Shown piece by piece: positions 22,329 to 29,812 of a stretch of 29,812 nt of DNA. Positions within the stretch are counted from its first letter, which is position 1. Every line of letters starts with the position of its first letter. Both the position numbers and the translations under genes were made by a program. The stretch is from CAZSLC01 sp964607675 (lineage in GTDB: Bacteria > Bacteroidota > Bacteroidia > Bacteroidales > UBA932): assembly GCA_964607675.1 (NCBI GenBank), contig CAZSLC010000022.1, forward strand, positions 1 to 29,812. The letters run 5' to 3'. The notes under the pieces were generated by a model. That model ran no database searches and had not been told where the DNA came from. It worked only from the letters and a program-made list of their open reading frames with translations.

Positions 22329-24305
22329 ATGAGTTATCTGAGAATTATTACTTTATTTCTTACTTATATTTTCATAATAAGCAATACTATTTTTGCACAA
22401 AGTTCTAAGGAAGACAGCTTATATTATTCTCTAAATAATCATCAGAGAAGAGATACTGTAAGGGTGAACATTTTGAATGATCTCTCTTTTCACTATTATT
22501 TCAGCGATTCTAAGAAGGCTAGGGAATATGCATTAAGTGCATTTTCTTTATCAGATTCATTGAATTATATCAAAGGCAAAGTGATTGGCTTAAGAAATAT
22601 AGGCCTTTCGTATCTTAGAGGTGATATCAATAAATCTTTAAGCTATTTTGAGGATGGGTATAAATTGGCTGAAAGTGCCTCTTACAAGGAGGGCTGTTGT
22701 ATTTGTCTGATTAGCATTGGAAATGTCTGGAAAGAATTAGGAAATATATCAAAAAGTAGTGAATGTCATAATAGGGCATTGACAATTGCAACCTCAATAA
22801 AAAATGATCAGCTGGTTTTAAAATGTAGGATCAATTTGGCAAGAAACTTAACTCAAATTGGTAACCATATTGAGGCTATTGAACAGTATCATGATATTAT
22901 TAGGTCGGCAGATGATAAGCGTGACACATATTTATTATCAAGCGTTTATTCAAATTTAGCCAATATTCATCAATTTCAAGGGAACTATTCGCAGTCTTTA
23001 GAGTATTATTATAAATCCTTGGATTTATATAAAAAGTATGGCAATATTAATGGAATAAATAGCTTGTTGACAAATATATCAGGTGTATTGTTTGAGCAAA
23101 AAGATTATGATGGGGCACTGAAAAATTTAAATGAGCTTTTAAACAATGCCTTAAAGCAAAAAGACACTATTCTAATAGCCACCTGTTGTTCCAATATTGG
23201 AAATATTTATATTCAGATGCACCATCCTGATGCGATGAAATATATTCAAAATGCTTTTGAATTGTCTAAAAATAGAGATATTTACAAATCGATTAATAAT
23301 CTTCAAAGTATGGGTGCATTGTACTCGGAAGAGGGTAATGTGAAAAAGGCTTTGGAAGTGCTCAATGAGGCATTAATTTTAAGTCGCAGTTGTTCTGATA
23401 AAAGAAATGAAGCAAATACTTTATTGAAAATATCGACATTGTATATCAGTAATGGAATGTCTCAGAAAGCCCTTAAATATGCTTTATTAGCCAATACATT
23501 AGGGGTCAAATATAAATACAATGATATTGAAAAATATTCAAATTCATCATTGGCTACGATTTATGCAAGTACTGGCAACTATAAATTAGCATATTTGTCC
23601 CTCCAGAAATTTTATGAAATAGAAAAAAATATTTATAACGAAAAAGAGGTCAGAAAAACAGCTCTTTTGGAGAGTTCATATAAATTTGAGCAAGAGAGAA
23701 AGATACTTGAAATAGAGCAAGATGAACAAAAAACAAAGATAAGATACCTATATGTATTAGTTTCATTGTTAGTAATCGTATTATTATTAGTAGCAGTATT
23801 ATCATTTTTTGCCCACAAATCGTACAAAGAGAAGAAGAGAAGGCTATCCGTCGAGATAGAGTTGAAGAGCAAAGAGATAGAAAATCTTGATAAGGAAATG
23901 GCCCTTGCTAAACTGAGACTGATCCAAAATGCAGAGCAAGATAGCAGAAATGCAAAAATTCTTGAGAGTATTGCAAAAACTGAGGCTACGAGTGATGAGA
24001 AGATACAGGAGTTAATAAGTAATTATAAATTTCAAAATAGTAATTCGAGTTGGGATGAGTTTGAAATTATTTTTAAAAAGCTTAATTCTAAATTTTGGGA
24101 GGAATTAAACAATATCTCCCCAGCTTTAACTCCAAATGAGAAGAAAATTTGTGTTTTTCTCAAACTAAATATGAGTAATAAGGATATTTCTAACATTACA
24201 CTTCAATCCGAAGATGCCCTTAAAAAATCGCGTCAAAGACTTCGTGTTAAATTGAATATTGATAAAGATGTGAACTTAATTAATTATATTCAAAGCCTTC
24301 AATAA
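22329..24305 (+). CDS. Membrane-anchored TPR protein with C-terminal LuxR-like HTH
   Basis: The 658-aa product has a signal peptide (about 1-23, ending TIFAQ) and about ten TPR-type helical repeats (about 30-430; for example SNLANIHQFQGNYSQSLEYY and YSEEGNVKKALEVLNEALIL). One transmembrane helix follows (about 473-495), then a charged coiled coil (about 497-560). A cytoplasmic region near 600-645 (LTPNEKKICVFLKLNMSNKD and the SRQRLRVKL block) resembles the LuxR/GerE-like HTH found in this Bacteroidota architecture. The layout suggests a one-component sensor: periplasmic TPRs sense a protein or peptide, and the inner HTH may bind DNA or a partner. Direct DNA binding is not proven. A DMT transporter gene follows after 3 bp. 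Confidence 0.82.
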   Translation: MSYLRIITLFLTYIFIISNTIFAQSSKEDSLYYSLNNHQRRDTVRVNILNDLSFHYYFSDSKKAREYALSAFSLSDSLNYIKGKVIGLRNIGLSYLRGDINKSLSYFEDGYKLAESASYKEGCCICLISIGNVWKELGNISKSSECHNRALTIATSIKNDQLVLKCRINLARNLTQIGNHIEAIEQYHDIIRSADDKRDTYLLSSVYSNLANIHQFQGNYSQSLEYYYKSLDLYKKYGNINGINSLLTNISGVLFEQKDYDGALKNLNELLNNALKQKDTILIATCCSNIGNIYIQMHHPDAMKYIQNAFELSKNRDIYKSINNLQSMGALYSEEGNVKKALEVLNEALILSRSCSDKRNEANTLLKISTLYISNGMSQKALKYALLANTLGVKYKYNDIEKYSNSSLATIYASTGNYKLAYLSLQKFYEIEKNIYNEKEVRKTALLESSYKFEQERKILEIEQDEQKTKIRYLYVLVSLLVIVLLLVAVLSFFAHKSYKEKKRRLSVEIELKSKEIENLDKEMALAKLRLIQNAEQDSRNAKILESIAKTEATSDEKIQELISNYKFQNSNSSWDEFEIIFKKLNSKFWEELNNISPALTPNEKKICVFLKLNMSNKDISNITLQSEDALKKSRQRLRVKLNIDKDVNLINYIQSLQ

Positions 24306-24308
24306 AGA

Positions 24309-25211
24309 ATGAGTAAAGAATCAGTAGGACATCTATCAGCATTTACGGCATATGCGATTTTCGGGTTAAACATAGTGGTCTGTAAAGATTTAGCTAACTC
24401 AAATATCTTTTCGCCTACCGCCCTTTTTTCTATTCGTGCATTAGGTGCGACCCTCCTTTTTTGGGTGTTTTCGTTATTCTTTCCCAAGGAAAAAGTTCCT
24501 TGTAGAGATATGATGAAAATATTTGCTGCCTCTATGCTGGGACTGTACATTACGCAAACTACTTTCTTGTATGCCATTACAATGATTTCTCCTCTGGACT
24601 CTTCAATCTTGTCAACATTGACCCCAATATTTACTATGATTATTGCTGCCATTGTCCTTAAAGAGCCTATTACATTCAAAAAGGCAGGTGGCGTATTGGT
24701 GAGTTTTATAGGGGTAATCATTTTGATATTGAGTGGTGTCTCTTCAAAAAATATTATTGTTGAGACCAAACCTTTAGGGATACTCCTTATTATTATTAAT
24801 ATTTTCTCCTTCTCTTTGTATTTGGGCATTTTTAGGCCATTGATAAAAAAATATAGTGTAGTGACCTTTATGAAATGGAGTTTTTTATTTTCAATGTTGC
24901 TATCGCTTCCATTCAATGTAAAAGAGTTAGTTACGAAGGATTATTCAGTTATATCTTCTTCGATTTTTTTTGAATTGTCATTTTTGGTCATTTTCTCTAC
25001 ATTTATAGCCTATTTTCTTATCCCGATAGGGCAGCAGAGACTTAGACCTACTGTTGTGAGTATGTATTCATATCTTCAACCAGTTATTGCCTCTGTGATA
25101 AGTATTTGGATTGGCATGGATGTAATATCATGGGAGAAAATCATCGCTGCAGCAGCTGTGGTGTCGGGGGTGATTTTGGTTAACAAAAGTAAAGCAAAAG
25201 TGGGGGATTGA
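24309..25211 (+). CDS. EamA/DMT-family transporter
   Basis: The 300-aa product has about ten hydrophobic segments in two repeated halves (for example IRALGATLLFWVFSLFF and YLQPVIASVISIWIG), the standard EamA layout of the drug/metabolite transporter superfamily. Such proteins export amino acids, nucleotides or other small metabolites; the substrate cannot be told here. It starts 3 bp after the TPR/HTH gene, so the two are very likely cotranscribed. Its stop is followed after 17 bp by the DUF4105 gene. Confidence 0.9.
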   Translation: MSKESVGHLSAFTAYAIFGLNIVVCKDLANSNIFSPTALFSIRALGATLLFWVFSLFFPKEKVPCRDMMKIFAASMLGLYITQTTFLYAITMISPLDSSILSTLTPIFTMIIAAIVLKEPITFKKAGGVLVSFIGVIILILSGVSSKNIIVETKPLGILLIIINIFSFSLYLGIFRPLIKKYSVVTFMKWSFLFSMLLSLPFNVKELVTKDYSVISSSIFFELSFLVIFSTFIAYFLIPIGQQRLRPTVVSMYSYLQPVIASVISIWIGMDVISWEKIIAAAAVVSGVILVNKSKAKVGD

Positions 25212-25228
25212 TAATTATTATTAAAGTT

Positions 25229-26353
25229 ATGAAAAGGTTGTTTTTAGTAGTTTTTATTACATTGTTAGGTGTAACAACAATTTTTGCAGAGGAGTTTTCT
25301 TCTGGATTGAGAATTAGTTTGTTAACATGTTCTAGGGGGCTGGCTGCTTCCTCCTCATATGGTCACTCTGCAGTTAGGGTTGTTGATTCACTGTCCAATA
25401 GAGATATTGTATTTAATTATGGCACTTTTTCTTTCAATGAGCCTAATTTTATGATCAAATTTTTCAGAGGGGAATTAGATTATATGCTCTCTGTTTCTCA
25501 TTTTTATCAATTTATTGAAAGCTATAAATATGAAAAGAGGGGAGTGTATGAAAATGTTTTAAATCTAACGGAAAAGCAGAAAGTTGAGATATATAATTTT
25601 CTCCTGAATAATGCTAAAGATGAGAATAAATACTACCGTTATGATTTTATAATAGATAATTGTGCAACAAGGATTAGAGATATTTTTGCAAAGGATGATT
25701 TTGTATTCGGTGATGATAAATCTTTAAAAACATATAGAGATAATTTGAACATATACACATTTGATAGGAGTTGGCTCAATTTCGGTACTGATCTTATACT
25801 TGGGGCAAAAATTGATGGGTTGATCAATATTACTGATGAGATGTTTCTCCCTGTAAATCTTCAAACAGATCTTTCAATGTATTACAACTTGAAAAAAAGC
25901 CAACTACTTCTATATCCTGAAACTACAGTGCTAAATAGTGATATGAAAAGAAATCTATTTTGGGAATATCTCAGTCCTATAGTGCTGTTCTCAATTTTGT
26001 TTGTATTGGCCCTTATACTCTCATTGAAAAAGAAATATTTACGTGGCTTTCAATTACTCTATTATATAGTTTTGGGGTTAGGTGGGCTATTAATCTGCTT
26101 TTTATGGTTTGGCACTTTTCATATATGGTGTGAATCCAACTGGAATTTGCTGTGGCTCAACCCTTTGTTTTTGGTGCCTCTCTTTTTGAAGAGGGGAGGC
26201 TTTAGGTACTACCTACAATTGATCCTAACCGCCATTGCTGCAATCCCTGTCCTCTTTTTCTGGGCAATTCCCCAAGTAATTCCAATTGCCATTATTCCAA
26301 TTTTACTTACTTTGATCCTTTTTGCAGTGAGCGATCAACGATTGAAGGGGTGA
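25229..26353 (+). CDS. DUF4105 (Lnb N-terminal periplasmic domain) membrane protein
   Basis: The 374-aa product has a signal peptide (MKRLFLVVFITLLGVTTIF, cut near AEE). A periplasmic domain of about 220 residues follows, with SSYGHSAVRV, FNYGTFSF, FFRGELDYMLS and FIIDNCATRIRDIF, the motifs of the DUF4105 family; the conserved His and Cys of YGHS and NCATR look like a catalytic pair. Four or more transmembrane helices follow (about 245-370). Distant similarity to lipoprotein N-acyltransferase Lnb has been suggested for this domain in databases; the reaction here is unknown. ATG 25229 is preferred over a TTG at 25208 that overlaps the transporter stop. Its 3' end overlaps the convergent PAP2 gene by 51 bp. 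Confidence 0.82.
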   Translation: MKRLFLVVFITLLGVTTIFAEEFSSGLRISLLTCSRGLAASSSYGHSAVRVVDSLSNRDIVFNYGTFSFNEPNFMIKFFRGELDYMLSVSHFYQFIESYKYEKRGVYENVLNLTEKQKVEIYNFLLNNAKDENKYYRYDFIIDNCATRIRDIFAKDDFVFGDDKSLKTYRDNLNIYTFDRSWLNFGTDLILGAKIDGLINITDEMFLPVNLQTDLSMYYNLKKSQLLLYPETTVLNSDMKRNLFWEYLSPIVLFSILFVLALILSLKKKYLRGFQLLYYIVLGLGGLLICFLWFGTFHIWCESNWNLLWLNPLFLVPLFLKRGGFRYYLQLILTAIAAIPVLFFWAIPQVIPIAIIPILLTLILFAVSDQRLKG

Positions 26354-26980
26354 ATATTGGTACCATCTTCTATTTTGAGGGACAATGTACCAAATGAAAA
26401 ATGCTGCGGTGCTTCCAACAAATGATCCAACTACAACATCGAGGGCAAAATGCTGCGAAAGATAAATACGTGAGTACCCTACCAAAATAGCAACGATAAG
26501 AAGCAGTGCCTTTATAAAATTATTTTTGGTCATAAGTGCCATAAAAATTAGCAGTGCAAAGATGGACGAGGTGTGCCCTGATGGAAAACTGTTGATAAGA
26601 TGGGGTGAAAATCCCTCTGGAAGTGGAAGAGACACATCAGGGAAATTTTCTGAAAAATATTTCATTGGACGAGGTGCTGCGCATATTCTCTTTACTACCT
26701 GGGTGATAAGGCCCGATAGGAGTTGGGCCGCCAGTGCTCCGATGCCATCCCCCAATTTAAATATCATTATTATTCCAATCACCACAAAAGGAAACCACTC
26801 CCCAAGAAATGTCATAAATTGGAAAAATAAATCGTAAAAGGGGGTGTGATATCCGTTGAGGAAAAGGTGCAGTTCCCCTTTGTTTAGAAGTATTAATCCA
26901 GTTATCCCAAATGCGAGGAAGATTAGATATAATATTATTAATAGTTTATTCTCTTTAAGGATGTTTTTGGGGCATTGCAT
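26303..26980 (-). CDS. PAP2-superfamily membrane phosphatase
   Basis: The 225-aa product is an integral membrane protein with the three PAP2 motifs in order: KRICAAPRP, SFPSGHTSS and SRIYLSQHFALDV. These form the acid-phosphatase active site, with a phosphohistidine intermediate. About six transmembrane helices are visible. Possible substrates are phosphatidic acid, phosphatidylglycerophosphate, undecaprenyl pyrophosphate or the lipid A phosphate; sequence does not decide among them. The last 17 codons are antisense to the 3' end of the DUF4105 gene. Confidence 0.9.
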   Translation of the reverse strand: MQCPKNILKENKLLIILYLIFLAFGITGLILLNKGELHLFLNGYHTPFYDLFFQFMTFLGEWFPFVVIGIIMIFKLGDGIGALAAQLLSGLITQVVKRICAAPRPMKYFSENFPDVSLPLPEGFSPHLINSFPSGHTSSIFALLIFMALMTKNNFIKALLLIVAILVGYSRIYLSQHFALDVVVGSFVGSTAAFFIWYIVPQNRRWYQYSPLQSLIAHCKKDQSK

Positions 26981-27035
26981 ATTATAAATGGTATTTAGTT
27001 TTTCTGTAAAGGTAGTCTTTTCTTGATAATTGATA

Positions 27036-27043
27036 CAAATATA
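27036..27043 (-). promoter_or_regulatory. Predicted -7 element for the PAP2 gene
   Basis: On the minus strand TATATTTG matches TAnnTTTG, 55 bases before the ATG at 26980. No -33 TTTG is found at the right distance. Confidence 0.35.
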
Positions 27044-27077
27044 TATGATAGAAGATGCTGCTTGTGTTGTAATGTAT

Positions 27078-27085
27078 TATCTTTG
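27078..27085 (+). promoter_or_regulatory. Predicted -7 element for the EFR1 gene
   Basis: TATCTTTG matches TAnnTTTG, 20 bases before the ATG at 27106. The -33 element is not recognisable. A start here supports ATG 27106 over the TTG at 27091. Confidence 0.45.
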
Positions 27086-27105
27086 TTGAATTGCTTATTA
27101 TTCTT

Positions 27106-27957
27106 ATGATTTTATATTTTACAGGTGAGGGCAATTCGAGATATATCGCCCATTTATTGGAGAAGAAACTTGAAGAGAGTGTGGTCTCTATCAACGATTT
27201 GATAAAAAATGATAAATCAAGTTACAAGTTCGCCATCGACAAAGATGAACATGTTATACTCGTCTTTCCTATCTATTCGTGGGGAGTCCCTGCACCGATA
27301 ACCCTATTCCTTAATAAAGTAGAGTTTGTTTCCTCCACCGCCAATAGGGCAGATTCTACCTCTTCTGACAATTTGGCGCATCCTTCTCCCTCTGGCTGTA
27401 GTATTGCTCCGCAAATCATCGCTGTAGCCACCTGTGGTAATACTGCTGGTGATGCAGACAAGCAACTAAGCAAAATGCTTCTTGGCAGAGGATTGTCCCT
27501 TGCAGGATTCTTTACTGTTCAGATGCCAAATACTTATATTCTCCTCCCTGGATTTGACGTCGATTCGGATGATGTCGCCAAAAAGAAGATAGAAGATGCT
27601 CCAAACCGTGTTGATCTTATCGTCAACGCCATTTGTCAGGGAAGAGATGACAAGAGACTCTATTCAAGAGGTTCTTTTCCGTGGTTTAAAACCAATGTTA
27701 TCTATCCACCTTTCATAAAAGGTACTGCTAAAACAAAGTTTTATGCCACTCGTTCATGTGACCATTGCACCTTGTGCGAGAAATTGTGCCCTATGAACAA
27801 TATTAAAATGGTTGATGGCGTGCCTCAATGGGATGAGAATTGCATCGGATGTCTCTCTTGCATCCACCATTGTCCTAAGCGGGCAATAGAATACGGGAGA
27901 GTTACTCAGAATAAGGGAAGATATTTTTTTAGAGAGATAAATAACGAAGGGCATTGA
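27106..27957 (+). CDS. EFR1-type flavodoxin/ferredoxin fusion
   Basis: The 283-aa product has an N-terminal flavodoxin-like domain starting MILYFTGEGNSRYIA, with the FMN-binding loop TGEGNS and PIYSWGVPAP. Its C-terminus carries two 4Fe-4S clusters: CDHCTLCEKLCP and CIGCLSCIHHCPK. This is the EFR1 family, thought to move electrons in anaerobes; partners are unknown. A Ser/Pro-rich stretch at about 75-102 (from SSTANRADSTSSDN to HPSPSGCSIA) interrupts the flavodoxin fold where related proteins go straight to the IIAVATCGN strand, so it looks like an insertion. It is followed after 53 bp by the S41-like gene. Confidence 0.88.
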   Translation: MILYFTGEGNSRYIAHLLEKKLEESVVSINDLIKNDKSSYKFAIDKDEHVILVFPIYSWGVPAPITLFLNKVEFVSSTANRADSTSSDNLAHPSPSGCSIAPQIIAVATCGNTAGDADKQLSKMLLGRGLSLAGFFTVQMPNTYILLPGFDVDSDDVAKKKIEDAPNRVDLIVNAICQGRDDKRLYSRGSFPWFKTNVIYPPFIKGTAKTKFYATRSCDHCTLCEKLCPMNNIKMVDGVPQWDENCIGCLSCIHHCPKRAIEYGRVTQNKGRYFFREINNEGH

Positions 27958-28010
27958 GTGGGGAAATCCATTTACTGAAATTACTTTTATGGTATCTACA
28001 ATAGATTTAT

Positions 28011-29663
28011 ATGAGAAACATTACTCTGCTTTTAGTCATATTGTTGTTGTGCTCTTGTGAAAGAGAGAGACAGTTTCCAAAACACGAGAGTGCTTCTGGA
28101 TTCAGCACAGACTCTGTGACTGAAGGACTGATAGATAATATAGAACTGCTTTCCCATGTCTGGGGGTATGTAAAATACCATCACCCTGCATTTCATGATG
28201 AGAAATTGGATGCTGATACGGAGTTTCTCTCTTTATTGAAAAAAACAAAAAATAATTCTCATGAGGGGTATGTGAAGCTCCTTGATGAATGGGTCGTATC
28301 GCTCGGAAATTGTAGGACTAATAGATACAAAGGGGATGATTTGATATGTCTAAACAATTTTGAATGGATTCTCGATACTCTTAAGCTTGGAGTTAACTTG
28401 AGTGGCAATTTGAATAAAATGCGTTTTGCAAGGCGTGGATTATTTCCACCTTATGTCTCTCAAAGTATAGGGGTGATTTATAAGGAAAATGGGTTGGAAA
28501 ATCTCGATATAAAGAGCTTCGATGCGGGTTATCGCCTTCTGGGGGTGGCTCGTTTTTACAACCACATAGAGTGTTTTTCTCCGAACAGAAATATAACTGA
28601 TGCCAAATGGGATGATGTTCTACATCGATTCATTCTGATGGCATTAGACAGAGAGGTCCCCACCGATATTTTGTTCGCGAAATTGATCTCTGCCCTCAAT
28701 GACACTCACGCACAGATCTATACCTCCATACTTGGGACTTGGATGGTACCAGCTGCTACTAAATTTGCAGAAGGGAGGCTTTTTGTAACTGATAGTTGTT
28801 CTTGGGGAGATGTGAGATTTGAGCCAGGTGACGAGATTATTGCCGTAAACGGCGAAAAACCAGCTGATAGGATAGATGAAATATCTGAAATTTGCTCCTA
28901 TTCCAATAGGGCTGCTCTTATGCGTGATGCCTCTTACAAGACATTATTGCTGAAGGATTCGATCGGAAAAGTGCAGTTTGTTCATGACGGAAAGATCATT
29001 GAGGTGGAGCAGACTCTCCCTAAATATTCAGATTATAGGCATATTCTTTATGAAACTTTGTTTTCTTCTTCGAAAGAGCCTTTAGAGTTGCTGTCTGATT
29101 CTGTCGCTGTACTGAACATTGGTACCCTCAAATCTGCAGATTGCGATTCTATCTTCGATATTGTAAAAAGTATTAGTAAACTGATTATCGATATGAGGGC
29201 CTATCCTGATGATTTTGATGTGAAAGAGACATTTATAGGGAGGCATCTATGTGCCAATAAGATCAATGCAGGATATTTTATAGTGCCAAAGGCTTCTCGC
29301 CCAGGTTATTTTCAGAAAATAGATATTGAGGTGGGTGATGATAACGTAGATTCATATAAAGGAAGGATTGTCCTGTTGGTCAATGCCCAGACTCAGTCAA
29401 GGGGAGAGTTCTTTACAATGATTCTTCAGGCTCTACCCAATACGGTCACTGTTGGAAGTCAGACTGCTGGGGCAGATGGAAATGTTACGAGAGTGCTTCT
29501 TCCCTATGGCTTTGAAACAAGTATTTCCAGTGTAGGGGTATATTATCCCGATGGTGTCAATGCCCAGCGTGCAGGTGTCAAAATAGATTATCTCGTTGAA
29601 CCCTCTGCTGAGGATATGGTTTTCAATAGAGATGTGGTTATGAGAAAAGCTCTTGAAATATGA
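28011..29663 (+). CDS. S41-family (C-terminal processing peptidase-like) lipoprotein
   Basis: The 550-aa product has a lipoprotein signal with lipobox LCSC (C16 as the lipidated residue), so it should be tethered to a membrane. A helical N-terminal part is followed by a PDZ-like segment (around RFEPGDEIIAVNGEKPADRI) and an S41 core: IGTLKSADCDSIFDIV, LIIDMRAYP, and the region VNAQTQSRGEFFTMILQALP with the probable nucleophile Ser in TQSRGE, then GSQTAGADG. These peptidases degrade or trim periplasmic proteins; some members of this Bacteroidota group may be inactive. The target is unknown. No clear promoter was found in the 53-bp gap before it. Confidence 0.82.
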   Translation: MRNITLLLVILLLCSCERERQFPKHESASGFSTDSVTEGLIDNIELLSHVWGYVKYHHPAFHDEKLDADTEFLSLLKKTKNNSHEGYVKLLDEWVVSLGNCRTNRYKGDDLICLNNFEWILDTLKLGVNLSGNLNKMRFARRGLFPPYVSQSIGVIYKENGLENLDIKSFDAGYRLLGVARFYNHIECFSPNRNITDAKWDDVLHRFILMALDREVPTDILFAKLISALNDTHAQIYTSILGTWMVPAATKFAEGRLFVTDSCSWGDVRFEPGDEIIAVNGEKPADRIDEISEICSYSNRAALMRDASYKTLLLKDSIGKVQFVHDGKIIEVEQTLPKYSDYRHILYETLFSSSKEPLELLSDSVAVLNIGTLKSADCDSIFDIVKSISKLIIDMRAYPDDFDVKETFIGRHLCANKINAGYFIVPKASRPGYFQKIDIEVGDDNVDSYKGRIVLLVNAQTQSRGEFFTMILQALPNTVTVGSQTAGADGNVTRVLLPYGFETSISSVGVYYPDGVNAQRAGVKIDYLVEPSAEDMVFNRDVVMRKALEI

Positions 29664-29721
29664 TTATAACTTGTATTACAAGAGAAGAGAATTTGAATAA
29701 TAATAAGTTTAATAAATAATT

Positions 29722-29812
29722 ATGAACGAAAAAGATTTCCTAACCCTTATGGAATCTGGCATCTCCACATTGCCGCAGGCGCAGCAGGGGATAGTCTTCC
29801 GAGGTTGTGCGG
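29722..29812 (+). CDS. N-terminal fragment of an unrecognised protein
   Basis: An ATG at 29722 opens a frame that runs off the window after 30 codons, beginning MNEKDFLTLMESGISTLPQA and continuing with QQGIVFRGCA. There is no signal peptide, so it is probably cytoplasmic. I do not recognise the family. It lies 58 bp after the S41-like gene on the same strand and could be in the same transcript. Confidence 0.55.
   Translation, partial: MNEKDFLTLMESGISTLPQAQQGIVFRGCA

Noticed and set aside
24299..24916. 205-codon open frame antisense to the EamA transporter gene
   Set aside because: No motif or signal; hydrophobic transporter codons commonly leave the reverse frame open.
1..29812. tRNA, rRNA, CRISPR array, insertion sequence or prophage
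   Set aside because: Reading through the gaps showed no cloverleaf-like or repeat-spacer pattern, no transposase or integrase, and no terminal inverted repeats with target duplications.

Overview
The window is a chromosomal segment of an AT-rich member of the Bacteroidota, most likely Bacteroidales. The evidence is the phylum-specific promoter form TTTG-N19/20-TAnnTTTG in front of several genes, an outer-membrane beta-barrel protein with a carboxypeptidase-like N-terminal domain, an UpxY/NusG-type antiterminator, a TPR protein with a C-terminal HTH, and the PASTA-rluD and rplU-rpmA-serS gene orders. No insertion sequence, phage gene, tRNA, rRNA or CRISPR array was seen. No gene-free gap exceeds 200 bp.

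Layout. 1-81 is the tail of a plus-strand gene. 232-4862 is a tightly packed minus-strand operon: P-loop ATPase, CobB-type sirtuin, UbiX flavin prenyltransferase, NusG-like antiterminator, then a secreted calcineurin/PQQ-propeller protein. Junctions are 1-4 bp overlaps or 6-7 bp gaps. A divergent promoter region (4863-5049) then drives rplU-rpmA, followed by a terminator hairpin and serS; the rplU leader can fold into a long bulged stem. 7052-9913 is a large outer-membrane barrel protein. It converges on a minus-strand PASTA-rluD pair, which diverges from rsmG. Next come rpmH, with a textbook promoter, and mqnE. The mqnE 3' end overlaps the minus-strand operon queD-polA-ECF sigma.

17531-18773 is a PLP aminotransferase with its own consensus promoter, separated by a bidirectional terminator from a minus-strand S9 peptidase and a small beta-barrel protein. 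22329-26353 (plus) holds a membrane-anchored TPR/HTH regulator, an EamA transporter and a DUF4105 membrane protein. The last overlaps the 3' end of a minus-strand PAP2 phosphatase. 27106 onward (plus) holds an EFR1-type flavodoxin/ferredoxin, an S41-like lipoprotein protease and the start of an unrecognised gene.

Functional links. MqnE, and possibly UbiX, point to menaquinone synthesis by the futalosine route. Most other genes are housekeeping functions (translation, rRNA modification, DNA repair, queuosine) mixed with envelope proteins. No clearly new system is proven. The most interesting signals are the structured rplU leader, a PolA whose proofreading acids all appear lost, the ATPase-sirtuin-UbiX-NusG operon, and two convergent gene pairs overlapping by more than 50 bp.
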